From positions 1-64,000 of the forward strand of contig NZ_JAXBME010000003.1 of the NCBI RefSeq assembly GCF_033963835.1: a stretch of 64,000 bases of DNA. The letters run 5' to 3'. The number at the start of each line of letters is the position of its first letter. The stretch's first letter is position 1. Under the pieces are notes generated by a model, which made no database searches, was not told where the DNA came from, and saw only the letters and a list, made by a program, of their open reading frames with translations. Positions 42,657-51,537 of this stretch are shown here, piece after piece. Source of the DNA: Cytobacillus sp. IB215665. GTDB lineage: Bacteria > Bacillota > Bacilli > Bacillales > SM2101. Both the position numbers and the translations under genes were made by a program.

Positions 42657-42827
42657 ATGAAACTTGTCGTTGTACTATTTAGTATTTTTTTTATAGTTGC
42701 TTTAGCTATACAAATACTTGGGTTAATGCAAATTATTCCAATCTATATTAGCTCTCCTTTACTTTTTATAACTATCTTAAGTTTCATTATATATCTTAAC
42801 GATCGTAATCGCTTTCGTGGTGTTTAA
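42657..42827 (+). CDS. Small two-helix membrane protein
   Basis: A 56-residue protein, almost entirely two hydrophobic helices (KLVVVLFSIFFIVALAIQIL; SSPLLFITILSFIIYL) with a short Pro/Ile turn and a charged tail NDRNRFRGV. The ATG at 42657 follows AGAAGG by 8 bases; the longer open frame from 42561 lacks a ribosome site. I do not recognise the family. It is followed by a shared terminator. Confidence 0.6.
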   Translation: MKLVVVLFSIFFIVALAIQILGLMQIIPIYISSPLLFITILSFIIYLNDRNRFRGV

Positions 42828-42870
42828 TTAACTAAGTGCCACTCTTTTATTCATCACTTGTCTGAACAAT

Positions 42871-42900
42871 AAAAAGGAATGGGGATTCCCATTCCTTTTT
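42871..42900. terminator. Bidirectional terminator between the small membrane protein and pepF
   Basis: AAAAAGGAATGGG pairs perfectly with CCCATTCCTTTTT around a 4-base loop. Confidence 0.9.
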
Positions 42901-42904
42901 CGAG

Positions 42905-44722
42905 TTATTTTGTTAATAACTGTTCCATTTCATTTAACTTCTCTTCAAAAACTTGACAAGCTTCTTTAACTGGAGTTGATGAAGTCATATCAACTCCAGC
43001 TTTTTTCAATACTTCAATTGGATAATCTGAACTACCCGCTTTCAAAAAGTCCATATATCTATTCACAGCTGGCTGACCTTCGTCAAGGATTTGTTTACTC
43101 AAGGCAGTAGCAGCACTGAATCCAGTAGCGTATTGGAATACATAGTAATTGTAATAGAAATGAGGGATTCTTGACCATTCAAGACCGATTTCTTCATCGA
43201 TGACAAGATCATTTCCAAAATATTTTTTATTTAAATCATAATAAGTCGTTGTTAATAATTCGGCTGTTAATGCTTCACCTGCTTGCGCTTTTTGATGAAT
43301 AAGGTGTTCATATTCAGCAAACATCGTCTGACGGAATACCGTACCACGGAAGCCTTCTAAATAGTGATTTAATAAATACAGACGTTTTTGTTCATCATCT
43401 ATTGTTTTTAATAAATAGTCATTAAGTAGCGCTTCATTACAAGTTGATGCTACTTCAGCTACAAAAATTGAGTAATTTCCATACGGGTATGGCTGGAATT
43501 TTCGAGTGTAGTAGCTATGAGCAGAGTGACCAAATTCATGTGCAAGTGTAAATAAGTTATTAACATTATCTTGCCAGTTCATTAGAATATATGGGTTTGT
43601 ACCATATGTCCCTGATGAATATGCCCCACTTCGTTTGCCTTTAGTTTCATGAACATCTACCCATCGATTATCTAGCCCTTCTTTAATCACTGCTAAGTAA
43701 TCCTCACCTAATGGAGTAAGACCTTTCATTAAATAATCCTTAGCTTCCTTGTAGGTTACCTCCATTTTTACATCTTTTACAAGTGGTGTATATAAATCAT
43801 ACATATGAAGTTGATCAACACCTAACAGCTTTTTACGTAAAGAAATGTATCTATGCAATAAAGGAAGGTGATCATTTACTGTATCCACTAAATTATCGTA
43901 AACTGATTCAGGTATATTATTAGTACTTAATGCTGCATGACGAGCTGACTCATAATTTCTCACTCGTGCATTAAAATTATCCTTCTTCACTGCTCCACTT
44001 AATGTACTAGCAAATGTGTTTTTATATTTACCATATGTATCATAAACAGCTTTAAATGCATTTTCTCTAACTTGACGATCTTCACTCTCTAGGAAGCGTA
44101 TATAACGTCCATGTGTTACTTCAACCTCATCCCCATTCTCATCTTTTATAGTTGGGAATGTAAGGTCGGCATTGTTAAGCATCCCAAAAGTATTACTAGA
44201 AGATGCCATCACTTCAGATGCTTCGGCTAACAAAGCTTCTTCACTTGAAGACAGCACATGTGGTCGTTGACGAGTAATATCATCCAATGCCTTCTTATAT
44301 AACCTTAATTCTTCTTTATTATCTAAAAACTCTTTAAGCTGACTCTCTTCCATGGCAAGAATTTCTGGAACTACAAATGATAAAGCACTTGAAGCTTGTG
44401 TGTACAGATTTTTTGCTCTGTCATCTAAGCCTTGATAGAAAGAGTTCGTTGTATCTTGATCATAACGCATATGTGCATAAGCATAAAGCTTACCAAGTCG
44501 CATCGTTATTTCATCTTGTAGTTGTAATAAATCATATAAAACTTCTGCAGAATCTGCTAGTTTCCCATTATATTTTTGGACATTTGGAATAAGTGCCTTC
44601 ACTGCATTAAATTCATTTTCCCACACTTCATCAGATGCAAAAATATCTTCTAATTTCCATGTATCTTCAATACTAATCTCATCTCTTGTAGGTATTTTCT
44701 TCACTGCTGCCTGTTCGGACAT
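42905..44722 (-). CDS. pepF: Oligoendopeptidase F
   Basis: A 605-residue M3 family zinc metallopeptidase. The zinc-binding HEFGH lies in LAHEFGHSAHSYY near residue 390, with the downstream Glu ligand in EVASTCNEALL. The N-terminal helical domain (TRDEISIEDTWKLEDIFASD) is typical. It cleaves cytoplasmic oligopeptides of about 7-17 residues and has been linked to sporulation control. AAGGAGG lies 7 bases from the ATG at 44722; the ATG one codon earlier is also possible. Located beside coiA as in B. subtilis. Confidence 0.95.
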   Translation of the reverse strand: MSEQAAVKKIPTRDEISIEDTWKLEDIFASDEVWENEFNAVKALIPNVQKYNGKLADSAEVLYDLLQLQDEITMRLGKLYAYAHMRYDQDTTNSFYQGLDDRAKNLYTQASSALSFVVPEILAMEESQLKEFLDNKEELRLYKKALDDITRQRPHVLSSSEEALLAEASEVMASSSNTFGMLNNADLTFPTIKDENGDEVEVTHGRYIRFLESEDRQVRENAFKAVYDTYGKYKNTFASTLSGAVKKDNFNARVRNYESARHAALSTNNIPESVYDNLVDTVNDHLPLLHRYISLRKKLLGVDQLHMYDLYTPLVKDVKMEVTYKEAKDYLMKGLTPLGEDYLAVIKEGLDNRWVDVHETKGKRSGAYSSGTYGTNPYILMNWQDNVNNLFTLAHEFGHSAHSYYTRKFQPYPYGNYSIFVAEVASTCNEALLNDYLLKTIDDEQKRLYLLNHYLEGFRGTVFRQTMFAEYEHLIHQKAQAGEALTAELLTTTYYDLNKKYFGNDLVIDEEIGLEWSRIPHFYYNYYVFQYATGFSAATALSKQILDEGQPAVNRYMDFLKAGSSDYPIEVLKKAGVDMTSSTPVKEACQVFEEKLNEMEQLLTK

Positions 44723-44776
44723 CATATAGCCTCCTTAAATTCACATTTCTAAAATGTTTGAACAATTCATACATAA

Positions 44777-45967
44777 CTATTTATTATTATATGATAGTAA
44801 CTTATTCATTATATCATAATCCAATAAAACTGCATCTTCAGAAGATTTAGGTAGTGTAAATTCTTTTTTTATTTTGAACCCTTTATGTTTAATTTTTTTT
44901 ATCACTTGTAATTTCTCTAATAAAAGCAAATATTCTCTAATACCATTGGCATATTGTGAGTTTGTCACTAAAGGTAATGTTCTAATCGATATTTTATTAT
45001 TAGTGATTCGTAGGTTCACACTATTAAGTATGTCATTGAATGTGAAAATTCCCCCATTACTTTTCGTAATAATATCAACATATATATAAGCTTGCCAAAC
45101 AATTGGGGGTGTCTTAAACCAATAGGAATAATTAGTCGGTATACCAACTTCCGCAGGAATTAGACTCGGTGGAATTTTTTTTTCATATAATTCATAAAGT
45201 AGTTTTTCAAGTTCATTTGAAGGATAAACCGTACAATACATACGCCAATACTTCTTTTTATAAGCCCAATTTTCATAAAGCGTTTTCCCAAGAAAACCTC
45301 TTGATTTAAACAGCTGATAAAATGTACTTGAATGAAGTGGAAGAGAAATTATACCGGAGAGGACTTCAGTTGAAGAGAAGAAAAGTGGATTTTCGTTAAG
45401 ATAAAACTGCCGTTTATACGGACAAAAGTATATGATCTTGCCGTAACGGGCATATAGATCTTCAATAAATAATGATTGAAACTGAGATACCTTCATGCAC
45501 CGAGAAGTTATTTTCATAAAGCTAGCTGCTAATATCCAAACTGGAATAATACCATATTTTTTATAAGCCGCTGTTCGTTTGGCAAAAAGTTCAGCACTAA
45601 TCGTAGAACATTGAAACTCAATTGCATAAACATGATGATTGTCTCTAATAATTAAATCAGGTCGCTGTTTTATGTTGCTTATATAATGCTCTAGCTTGAT
45701 TGAAAATGGTTGTTTTTTTAACCACTCATATATCTCACGTTTCCCTTCCATATGATACTGAGATTCAGGCTCAATCGAAAATCTACACTTCTCCTTCGTT
45801 TGATGTGCAAAGTGAAATATTCTTTTCGTTCCAAGCTTAAGGTACATCATTTGGCCACAAGATGGACAATAAAAGCTTTCGTCTCTTTTTAAAATTTCAA
45901 GCTCCTTCCTCGTCCAGTTTTCAACTAAGGATACATGTTGATTATTACTTAATTTTGCTACTAACAC
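44777..45967 (-). CDS. coiA: Competence protein CoiA
   Basis: A 396-residue protein. The N-terminal zinc-finger region FYCPSCGQMMYLKLG is followed by the HFAHQTKEKCRF motif, and the nuclease-like core PDLIIRDNHHVYAIEFQCST near residue 100 carries the D...ExQ residues of the PD-(D/E)xK type. CoiA acts in DNA processing/recombination during natural transformation. I choose GTG at 45967, since GGGTGG lies 7 bases upstream; the frame opens nine codons earlier through that ribosome site. Its presence implies the organism keeps at least part of the competence machinery. Confidence 0.9.
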   Translation of the reverse strand: MLVAKLSNNQHVSLVENWTRKELEILKRDESFYCPSCGQMMYLKLGTKRIFHFAHQTKEKCRFSIEPESQYHMEGKREIYEWLKKQPFSIKLEHYISNIKQRPDLIIRDNHHVYAIEFQCSTISAELFAKRTAAYKKYGIIPVWILAASFMKITSRCMKVSQFQSLFIEDLYARYGKIIYFCPYKRQFYLNENPLFFSSTEVLSGIISLPLHSSTFYQLFKSRGFLGKTLYENWAYKKKYWRMYCTVYPSNELEKLLYELYEKKIPPSLIPAEVGIPTNYSYWFKTPPIVWQAYIYVDIITKSNGGIFTFNDILNSVNLRITNNKISIRTLPLVTNSQYANGIREYLLLLEKLQVIKKIKHKGFKIKKEFTLPKSSEDAVLLDYDIMNKLLSYNNK

Positions 45968-46183
45968 ATTGTCACCACCCTTTCTATTTGTCATTCAACT
46001 AAAATAGCAAAATCCCTCTAAACTATTTACAAAAACTGTGGTGCTAATATTTAATTGAATTTGCTATCACTTATTGTAGGCAATTGTCAGCGATTAAAAC
46101 AGGAATTGTTACTTGATCGCAAATTATAAGCTATTTTACCGTAACTTTTGTATCGGTATATATCATAATCGCCTAATATATTA

Positions 46184-46320
46184 GGCTGCCATCGTATTAA
46201 TTGTTGCTTTTCATACTAAGAGCTAAACATGCTTAATTAACGGTCATAGCATTTTATCTTATCAAAAAAACCAGTTGCTCAAATACAAGTTAAAAAGCAA
46301 TAAAGCTTACGAAAAGAGCC
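46184..46320 (-). repeat. Dispersed repeat, copy 12
   Basis: Minus-strand reading begins GGCTCTTTTCGTAAGCTTTA, ends AAGCAACAATTAATACGATG then GCAGCC; flanked by TA on one side. It directly follows the cls terminator. The rest of the gap up to coiA shows no gene. Confidence 0.8.
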
Positions 46321-46324
46321 AAAA

Positions 46325-46357
46325 TAAAAAAGGGTCTAAACGGCAAAGTTTGACCCT
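46325..46357 (-). terminator. Terminator of cls
   Basis: On the minus strand AGGGTCAAAC pairs with GTTTAGACCCT (one bulge) and is followed by TTTTTTATTTT. Confidence 0.8.
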
Positions 46358-46374
46358 CAATAAAGATATCCTCG

Positions 46375-47886
46375 TTATAATAGTGGAGACAACAATCGTG
46401 CAGTTGACTCATATAAACGAACCCAAATTGGTCTCGTGCTAAATTGCTCCTCGGTAATAATATCAGAATGAGCGATGTCATGAATAAAATCATTTACTAA
46501 TGCTCGAATGCTATTTGTTCGATATAAAAATGCGTTCACTTCAAAATTCAAATGAAAACTTCTCATATCCATATTTGATGTTCCAATTGAGGCAATTTCA
46601 TCATCGACAATTAGAATCTTACTATGCATAAAGCCTTTTTTGTATTCATATATTTTCGCCCCAGCTTCTAACAGCTCAGGAAAATACGAACGGGAAGCAT
46701 AAAATACAATCTTTTTATCAGGACGTTTAGGCATCAATATTCTTACATCAATTCCGCTTAAAGCAGCAACTTTTAACGCAGTGAAAATATCTTCATCAGG
46801 AATAAAGTACGGAGTTGCAATCCAAACAGATTTTTCTGCAGATATGATCATAGAAAAAAAGAGCTGCTTTATAATTTCCCATTCATTATCTGGTCCACCA
46901 GCAATTAATTGAACGCCACCCAAGTTCTCTTTATCAATTAACTGTGGAGACAAATAGCTTGGAGTTAGCAACTTTTGACCAGTCATATAGTACCAATCCT
47001 GTAAAAAAATCAATTGTAGAGTCCGCACTGATTCACCTTGAACAGCTAAGTGTGTATCTCTCCAAAAACCAAAATAAGAATCTTTTCCTAAATATTCATC
47101 ACCAATATTTAGACCACCTACGAAACCAATAGTTCCATCAATCACTACTATTTTTCGATGATTACGGAAGTTAATTTTGTGGTTTAGAATTGGTAATTTA
47201 ACTGGAAAAAAAGGAATCATATCCACCCCAGCTTTTCTCAATTCTTCAATATAGCTTCTTGAAAGTTTCCAGCAGCCAACTGCATCATATAAAAAACGGA
47301 CTTGAACTCCATTCTGTGCTCGCTCAATCAAAATATCTTTGATTTGCTGCCCAATGTCATCATGCCGTACGATGTAATATTCAAGGTGTATATGATGTGT
47401 TGCCCCTCTTAACGCCTCTAAAATATGAGAGAATGTTTCCTCACCATTTGTAAGCACTTTCGTTTCTGTTGAAAAAGATATTGGGCTTTTCCCTAAATTC
47501 TGTGCAAGGCGGAAAAGAAGCTGTTGATGCTCTCCCATATGAGTAATTTTTTCATCACTCCAATATGGTCCTCCTTCAATTTTTAAATATGTCTGTTCAT
47601 CCAATAACGCTTTTTTAGCGAATAACTTACGCTTGCGAAAATTACGACCAAATATTATGTAAAAAATAAAACCTAACAACGGAACACTACCTAAAATGAT
47701 AAGCCATGTTAATGTTGCTGTTGGATTTCTATTTTCTAAGAAAATAACAAAACCAATGAAAATAACTGATAAACTAATAATTAAACTAGCCGCTCCTAGA
47801 ATCCACCCTTCCCAATATTGTTTTGTAACATAAAATAGGGTAGCTATAATAAGTGAAAATACTAAAACCTGTAATGTTTTTTTCAT
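46375..47886 (-). CDS. cls: Cardiolipin synthase
   Basis: A 503-residue phospholipase D superfamily enzyme that condenses two phosphatidylglycerols to cardiolipin. Two N-terminal membrane helices are followed by two HKD motifs, NHRKIVVIDG near residue 232 and MHSKILIVDD near 410. Length is normal for ClsA. The ATG at 47886 is preferred over an in-frame GTG three codons earlier. It is placed between mecA and coiA, an insertion relative to the B. subtilis order. Confidence 0.93.
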   Translation of the reverse strand: MKKTLQVLVFSLIIATLFYVTKQYWEGWILGAASLIISLSVIFIGFVIFLENRNPTATLTWLIILGSVPLLGFIFYIIFGRNFRKRKLFAKKALLDEQTYLKIEGGPYWSDEKITHMGEHQQLLFRLAQNLGKSPISFSTETKVLTNGEETFSHILEALRGATHHIHLEYYIVRHDDIGQQIKDILIERAQNGVQVRFLYDAVGCWKLSRSYIEELRKAGVDMIPFFPVKLPILNHKINFRNHRKIVVIDGTIGFVGGLNIGDEYLGKDSYFGFWRDTHLAVQGESVRTLQLIFLQDWYYMTGQKLLTPSYLSPQLIDKENLGGVQLIAGGPDNEWEIIKQLFFSMIISAEKSVWIATPYFIPDEDIFTALKVAALSGIDVRILMPKRPDKKIVFYASRSYFPELLEAGAKIYEYKKGFMHSKILIVDDEIASIGTSNMDMRSFHLNFEVNAFLYRTNSIRALVNDFIHDIAHSDIITEEQFSTRPIWVRLYESTARLLSPLL

Positions 47887-47944
47887 TCCCCACACCGCCT
47901 CATACTACAGTTCTTCAATCTTAAGTTAGCAAAATTAATTAAAA

Positions 47945-47968
47945 TTTGCCCACACTAACGTGGGCAAA
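47945..47968 (-). promoter_or_regulatory. Hairpin in the cls leader
   Basis: TTTGCCCAC and GTGGGCAAA form a perfect 9-bp stem with a 6-base loop; on the minus strand TTTTAATTAATTTT follows. It lies about 60 bases before the cls start and 50 past the mecA terminator, so it could be a second terminator or an attenuator for cls. Confidence 0.45.
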
Positions 47969-48016
47969 AGTCCAATTGCATTACTGCATTTAATAACACT
48001 TACAAGTATTTTAATA

Positions 48017-48047
48017 AAGCCGATTTCACTATTTCAGAAATCGGCTT
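48017..48047 (-). terminator. Terminator of mecA
   Basis: AAGCCGATTTC and GAAATCGGCTT form an 11-bp stem with a 9-base loop, followed on the minus strand by TATTAAAAT. The U-tract is weak. Confidence 0.7.
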
Positions 48048-48050
48048 CTA

Positions 48051-48734
48051 TTATCTTGATGGGAAATGATTAGCTATAACCGCCAGTGCATCTTCTTTAA
48101 TGATTTCGTTTCCGTACTCTTCTAATCGATGAATTGTAACTGTTGTTTCTTGCCCATACTCTAACAACAAGCTTATAATAGCGTCCAATTCATCCCCTAT
48201 CATGTTTTCTTCATTAAATTCAACATATAAATAATAATGTCCTTCGAATGAAAATAATCGATTCTTGAATGGTGATGCATCTATTCGATGTGACAATGCG
48301 ATAATATGTTCAAAATCATCAAACCTAAGTAAAAATTCGAGTTGTTCATCGTCTACTTGGTTAACATTTTGATTATAATCATCCTTAGCTGGGCTAAATT
48401 GTTGATCAAGTAACTCTTCTATTTTCTCATCAACAGGTAATTCCTTTATTCGATCTTCAGATAAAGGAATCTCATACCGATTCCCATCCTTAGAAAGTTG
48501 AGCTTTTGTTACGAGTACCTCAAGCCCTTTATCCAATGCTTGGACTTGTATCCATAACGGACCTTCCACCACAAAGTCTTCTTCTTGGTGAATTTCATCC
48601 ATCATTTCCCAAAAAAGTTCTTCACTTCTTTCACGATTATACCATATTTCATCACGGTCAAATCCTCTTTCTTCAATATCTAAATATGAAATATAAAATT
48701 TTACAGTATTCTCATTTATTCGTTCAATTTCCAT
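48051..48734 (-). CDS. mecA: Adaptor protein MecA
   Basis: A 227-residue adaptor that targets ComK and other proteins to ClpCP. The N-terminal substrate-binding domain is clear (MEIERINENTVKFYISYLDI, RGFDRDEIWYNRERSEELFW), then an acidic linker (residues 100-135) and the C-terminal ClpC-binding domain (LRFDDFEHIIALSHRI; YYLYVEF). Typical length. Located between the TerC-family gene and cls; with coiA and spx nearby this is a competence/proteolysis control region. Confidence 0.94.
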   Translation of the reverse strand: MEIERINENTVKFYISYLDIEERGFDRDEIWYNRERSEELFWEMMDEIHQEEDFVVEGPLWIQVQALDKGLEVLVTKAQLSKDGNRYEIPLSEDRIKELPVDEKIEELLDQQFSPAKDDYNQNVNQVDDEQLEFLLRFDDFEHIIALSHRIDASPFKNRLFSFEGHYYLYVEFNEENMIGDELDAIISLLLEYGQETTVTIHRLEEYGNEIIKEDALAVIANHFPSR

Positions 48735-49125
48735 ATAATTAACTCCCTTCCATAGGATGTTTTTGAAGGGACTTATTTACCCCCGTGATACACTTTTTCA
48801 CGATTATAATCATTCTTGTACTTTTATTTTATGACAAATGCAAAAGGAATGGAAATAAAAAATAGCGATTATTTAAAAACCATCTACTGCCCAATAAGAG
48901 CGGACAAAAAGCCTACATAAACTTAATTAGTCCCCATATTATGGACTCGTAGCTAGTTTATCAACATAGCAGTGTATCGTACTTATTCTTTCGATCGAAT
49001 CTTCTAGAGCGAGATCTTTTATAACACGTAACACTATATAAAATATCGTTTAAGATGCCATATATTTGTTATTTACTCGTCATAATGATGAATGTTGCTT
49101 ACTATACTTGTACTATTAATAAAAA
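48735..49125. other. Gene-free stretch between mecA and repeat copy 13
   Basis: No ORF with a ribosome site, no clear terminator and no repeat copy found. It should contain the mecA promoter. Confidence 0.4.
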
Positions 49126-49270
49126 AGCTGCTTTCGCATTTTTATTTTGCTACATAATAAATAATCACAATATAACCATCTTTTTGAGGCACCAAACACT
49201 ATGATGTCATTAAATTTGGTTAAACAGCCTTCATTTAGTATAAGAATCAACTAAATTTACGAAAAGAGCC
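49126..49270 (-). repeat. Dispersed repeat, copy 13
   Basis: Minus-strand reading begins GGCTCTTTTCGTAAATTTAG and ends AAAATGCGAAAGCAGCT; the internal part is diverged. It ends about 40 bp before the TerC-family start. Confidence 0.65.
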
Positions 49271-49312
49271 ATAAAAAAATAGCGATATTATTTACTTAAC
49301 AGGAGGACGAGA

Positions 49313-49978
49313 ATGGATTTTGATTACGTAATTACAATCATGATGATTATTGGAATTGACATCGTATTAGGCGGCGATAATGCTGTTGTAATTGCCTTAG
49401 CAACAAGAAATCTTCCTGAAGCTAAAAGGAATAAAGCAATCTTTATAGGTACTACCTTTGCTATTATTGTTCGTATTTGTTTAACTATTATTGCAGCTTT
49501 ATTAATGACTATCCCGTTATTGTACATGATTGGTGGAATATTACTTCTCCGAATTGCTTATCAATTACTCGTGTCAGAGAGTCAAGATCAAACAACACTC
49601 AAAGCAAGCACCTCTTTATTTATCGCTATTCGAACAATTGTCTTTGCAGATATTATAATGGGTTTAGATAATGTAATTGCAATAGCTGGGGCCTCACAAG
49701 GACATTTTCCACTCGTAATAATCGGCGTGTTAATCTCTGTTCCAATTATAATTTGGGGCAGCAAACTAATATTATACATAATGGATCAATACCCTATTAT
49801 TATCTATATCGGAGCAAGTATTTTAGCATTTACTGCCGGAAGAATGATTACGCATGAATTATATTTCACACAATTTTTCAATCACTATAATTACGTAAAA
49901 CTCATTATACCATATATTTGCATTTTACTCGTAATTGCAAGTGGATATATTAGTAATCGGATCAGAGTAGTTCGTTAA
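49313..49978 (+). CDS. TerC family membrane protein (YjbE-like)
   Basis: A 221-residue integral membrane protein with about seven helices. TerC signatures: GIDIVLGGDNAVVIALATRN at residues 14-33 and FADIIMGLDNVIAIAGASQG near 120, each with the paired Asp residues in GGDN/GLDN. TerC/YjbE/YkoY proteins export Mn2+, in part to metallate secreted enzymes. AGGAGG lies before the ATG. Same place as yjbE in B. subtilis, beside spx. I saw no yybP-ykoY manganese riboswitch in the leader. Confidence 0.88.
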   Translation: MDFDYVITIMMIIGIDIVLGGDNAVVIALATRNLPEAKRNKAIFIGTTFAIIVRICLTIIAALLMTIPLLYMIGGILLLRIAYQLLVSESQDQTTLKASTSLFIAIRTIVFADIIMGLDNVIAIAGASQGHFPLVIIGVLISVPIIIWGSKLILYIMDQYPIIIYIGASILAFTAGRMITHELYFTQFFNHYNYVKLIIPYICILLVIASGYISNRIRVVR

Positions 49979-50132
49979 ACGGCACAAGACTTTTAAATTG
50001 ACTACATTTGATAAGCTCTGGTTCAGTCTTGTTAAAAAACTTGAATGCATCAACAAATCGGAACTTTGTTTCTGTTAATAGCATCTGACGAAAACCAACA
50101 AGCTATTCGTTATAAATCTCAGCTTATGCTAT

Positions 50133-50282
50133 GGCCTGGATTGTTATATGACATTTTAAAAAATACGTACACAATTAGAGTTCGTGAAATTTTCTCTTCT
50201 TTAATACGATGAAACACATATACAACCAATATTTGCGTTTTTCTAAATTAGTATTAATAGCAGAAAAGTTTGCAAAATAGCC
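50133..50282 (-). repeat. Dispersed repeat, copy 14
   Basis: Minus-strand reading begins GGCTATTTTGCAAACTTTTC, contains TTTCACGAACTCTAATTGTG and ends near GGCC. Its distal end is shortened. Confidence 0.65.
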
Positions 50283-50288
50283 TAAGCT

Positions 50289-50323
50289 AAAAAACTTCTA
50301 CATCGAAATGTAGAAGTTTTTTT
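50289..50323. terminator. Terminator of spx
   Basis: AAAAAACTTCTACAT pairs perfectly with ATGTAGAAGTTTTTT around a 4-base loop. Strong on both strands. Confidence 0.9.
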
Positions 50324-50333
50324 ATATTCCAGA

Positions 50334-50732
50334 TTATTGGTTAACTAATTTTTGCGCTTCTTTCAATTGAAAAGTTCGGACTTTACGTGGTAAAAACCTT
50401 CTAATTTCATCTTCGTTGTAACCTACTTGAAGTCTTTTTTCGTCAATAATAATTGGTCTCCGTAACAATCCAGGGTTTTCACGAATGAGACTATACAATT
50501 CATTCAATGGTAAAGTATCAACATTAACATTTAATTTTTGAAAAGTTTTTGATCTTGTAGATATAATTTCATCTGTTCCTTCTTCTGTCATTCTTAAAAT
50601 CTCTTTAATTTCTTCGATAGTTAGAGATTCTGAAAATATATTTCGTTCTTTAAATGAAATATCGTGTTCCTCTAACCAAGATCTCGCTTTGCGACAGGAA
50701 GTACAACTTGGTGATGAATATAAAGTTACCAT
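50334..50732 (-). CDS. spx: Transcriptional regulator Spx
   Basis: A 132-residue ArsC-like protein with the redox switch Cys10-x2-Cys13 ([10 protein letters not shown]). The RNA polymerase alpha-CTD contact region and the [20 protein letters not shown] segment (with the conserved RPI) are present. Spx redirects RNA polymerase under disulfide stress and is degraded by ClpXP with SpxH. Length and ending (LVNQ rather than the usual LAN-type end) are normal within the family. GGGAGTGA precedes the ATG. Confidence 0.95.
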   Translation of the reverse strand: MVTLYSSPSCTSCRKARSWLEEHDISFKERNIFSESLTIEEIKEILRMTEEGTDEIISTRSKTFQKLNVNVDTLPLNELYSLIRENPGLLRRPIIIDEKRLQVGYNEDEIRRFLPRKVRTFQLKEAQKLVNQ

Positions 50733-51066
50733 TGTTTCTTCACTCCCATAATTTATGTGGATAGAAAGCTCACATAAGAAATAATTTCATAAATTAAAAG
50801 TTACCAAAAGTTCAGTATATCTGATAAGAGGATGTTTAACCAATTGTACGAGCAAACCTGTTGTAACATTATAGTTATAAACAATGCTTCAGCTTATATT
50901 CTCCACTTTTGATACTCTCTAAAATGTTATACGTAAATAAACAAAAAAAGTTTCAAAAAAAAGAAAAAAAAATCTAAATTGAAATGAATCTAAATAAGTA
51001 ATGTCTATCGATAATTATACAATAAATAAATTTAGAAAGATATACTTTTTTCAATTAATTATGTGT
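50733..51066. other. Upstream region of spx
   Basis: AT-rich with A-runs near 50940-50975; no ORF or repeat copy. It should contain the spx promoter, which I could not place with confidence. Confidence 0.4.
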
Positions 51067-51096
51067 AAAAAAACCCAGCGACAGCTAGGTTTTTTC
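51067..51096 (-). terminator. Weak terminator-like hairpin
   Basis: AAAAAACC-C-AGC / GCT-A-GGTTTTTT with a GACA loop, one mismatch. On the minus strand it would stop transcripts of the 62-residue gene after they pass repeat copy 15. Confidence 0.5.
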
Positions 51097-51170
51097 TTAT
51101 ATATATTTTATTTAGGTTAAATTTTCCTAAAATGCAACTTGTATCTAATCGTATTGAACCTTTATGAGCA

Positions 51171-51290
51171 GACTGTTTTCTCATTGACTGTATTCGAAAT
51201 AAGAATTTAAAACGCATACGACTAGTTCGCAGCACCTTTCCTACATTAACGATGTTAACAATCGTAAAAACAAGGTTTACAAAAATAGTC
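51171..51290 (-). repeat. Dispersed repeat, copy 15
   Basis: Minus-strand reading begins GACTATTTTTGTAAACCTTG, contains GGTGCTGCGAACTAGTCGTATG and ends CAATGAGAAAACAGTC. The middle is shortened. Confidence 0.7.
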
Positions 51291-51300
51291 TCCTGCTAAT

Positions 51301-51489
51301 TTAATTTCTTTTCCCTCCAACACTTCTCCAACCGACTTGTGTATTTGCAGATTGATTAAAAGATTCAGCTTTCTTTCTTCCTCCAAAAAATTTTTCACCA
51401 ATACCATTTAACATGACCCCCATCATAGCGGTAATACCTATGATTAGTACAGCTACTATAGCAAAATCAGTAAAATAATCAATAATCAT
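51301..51489 (-). CDS. Small single-helix membrane protein
   Basis: A 62-residue protein with one N-terminal membrane helix (DFAIVAVLIIGITAMMGVML) followed by a Gly/Lys/Gln-rich cytoplasmic tail (EKFFGGRKKAESFNQSANTQ). GGAGG lies 7 bases before the ATG. It lies 48 bases downstream of the DUF4015 gene, so it is probably co-transcribed. I do not recognise a family. Confidence 0.6.
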   Translation of the reverse strand: MIIDYFTDFAIVAVLIIGITAMMGVMLNGIGEKFFGGRKKAESFNQSANTQVGWRSVGGKRN

Positions 51490-51537
51490 TCCAATACCTC
51501 CATTGATTTAATTCTATCGACCTTCACAAGTAATTTC

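Noticed and set aside
49271-49312. Possible manganese (yybP-ykoY) riboswitch before the TerC-family gene
   Set aside because: The short leader after repeat copy 13 lacks the two conserved loops, and the upstream sequence is the repeat.
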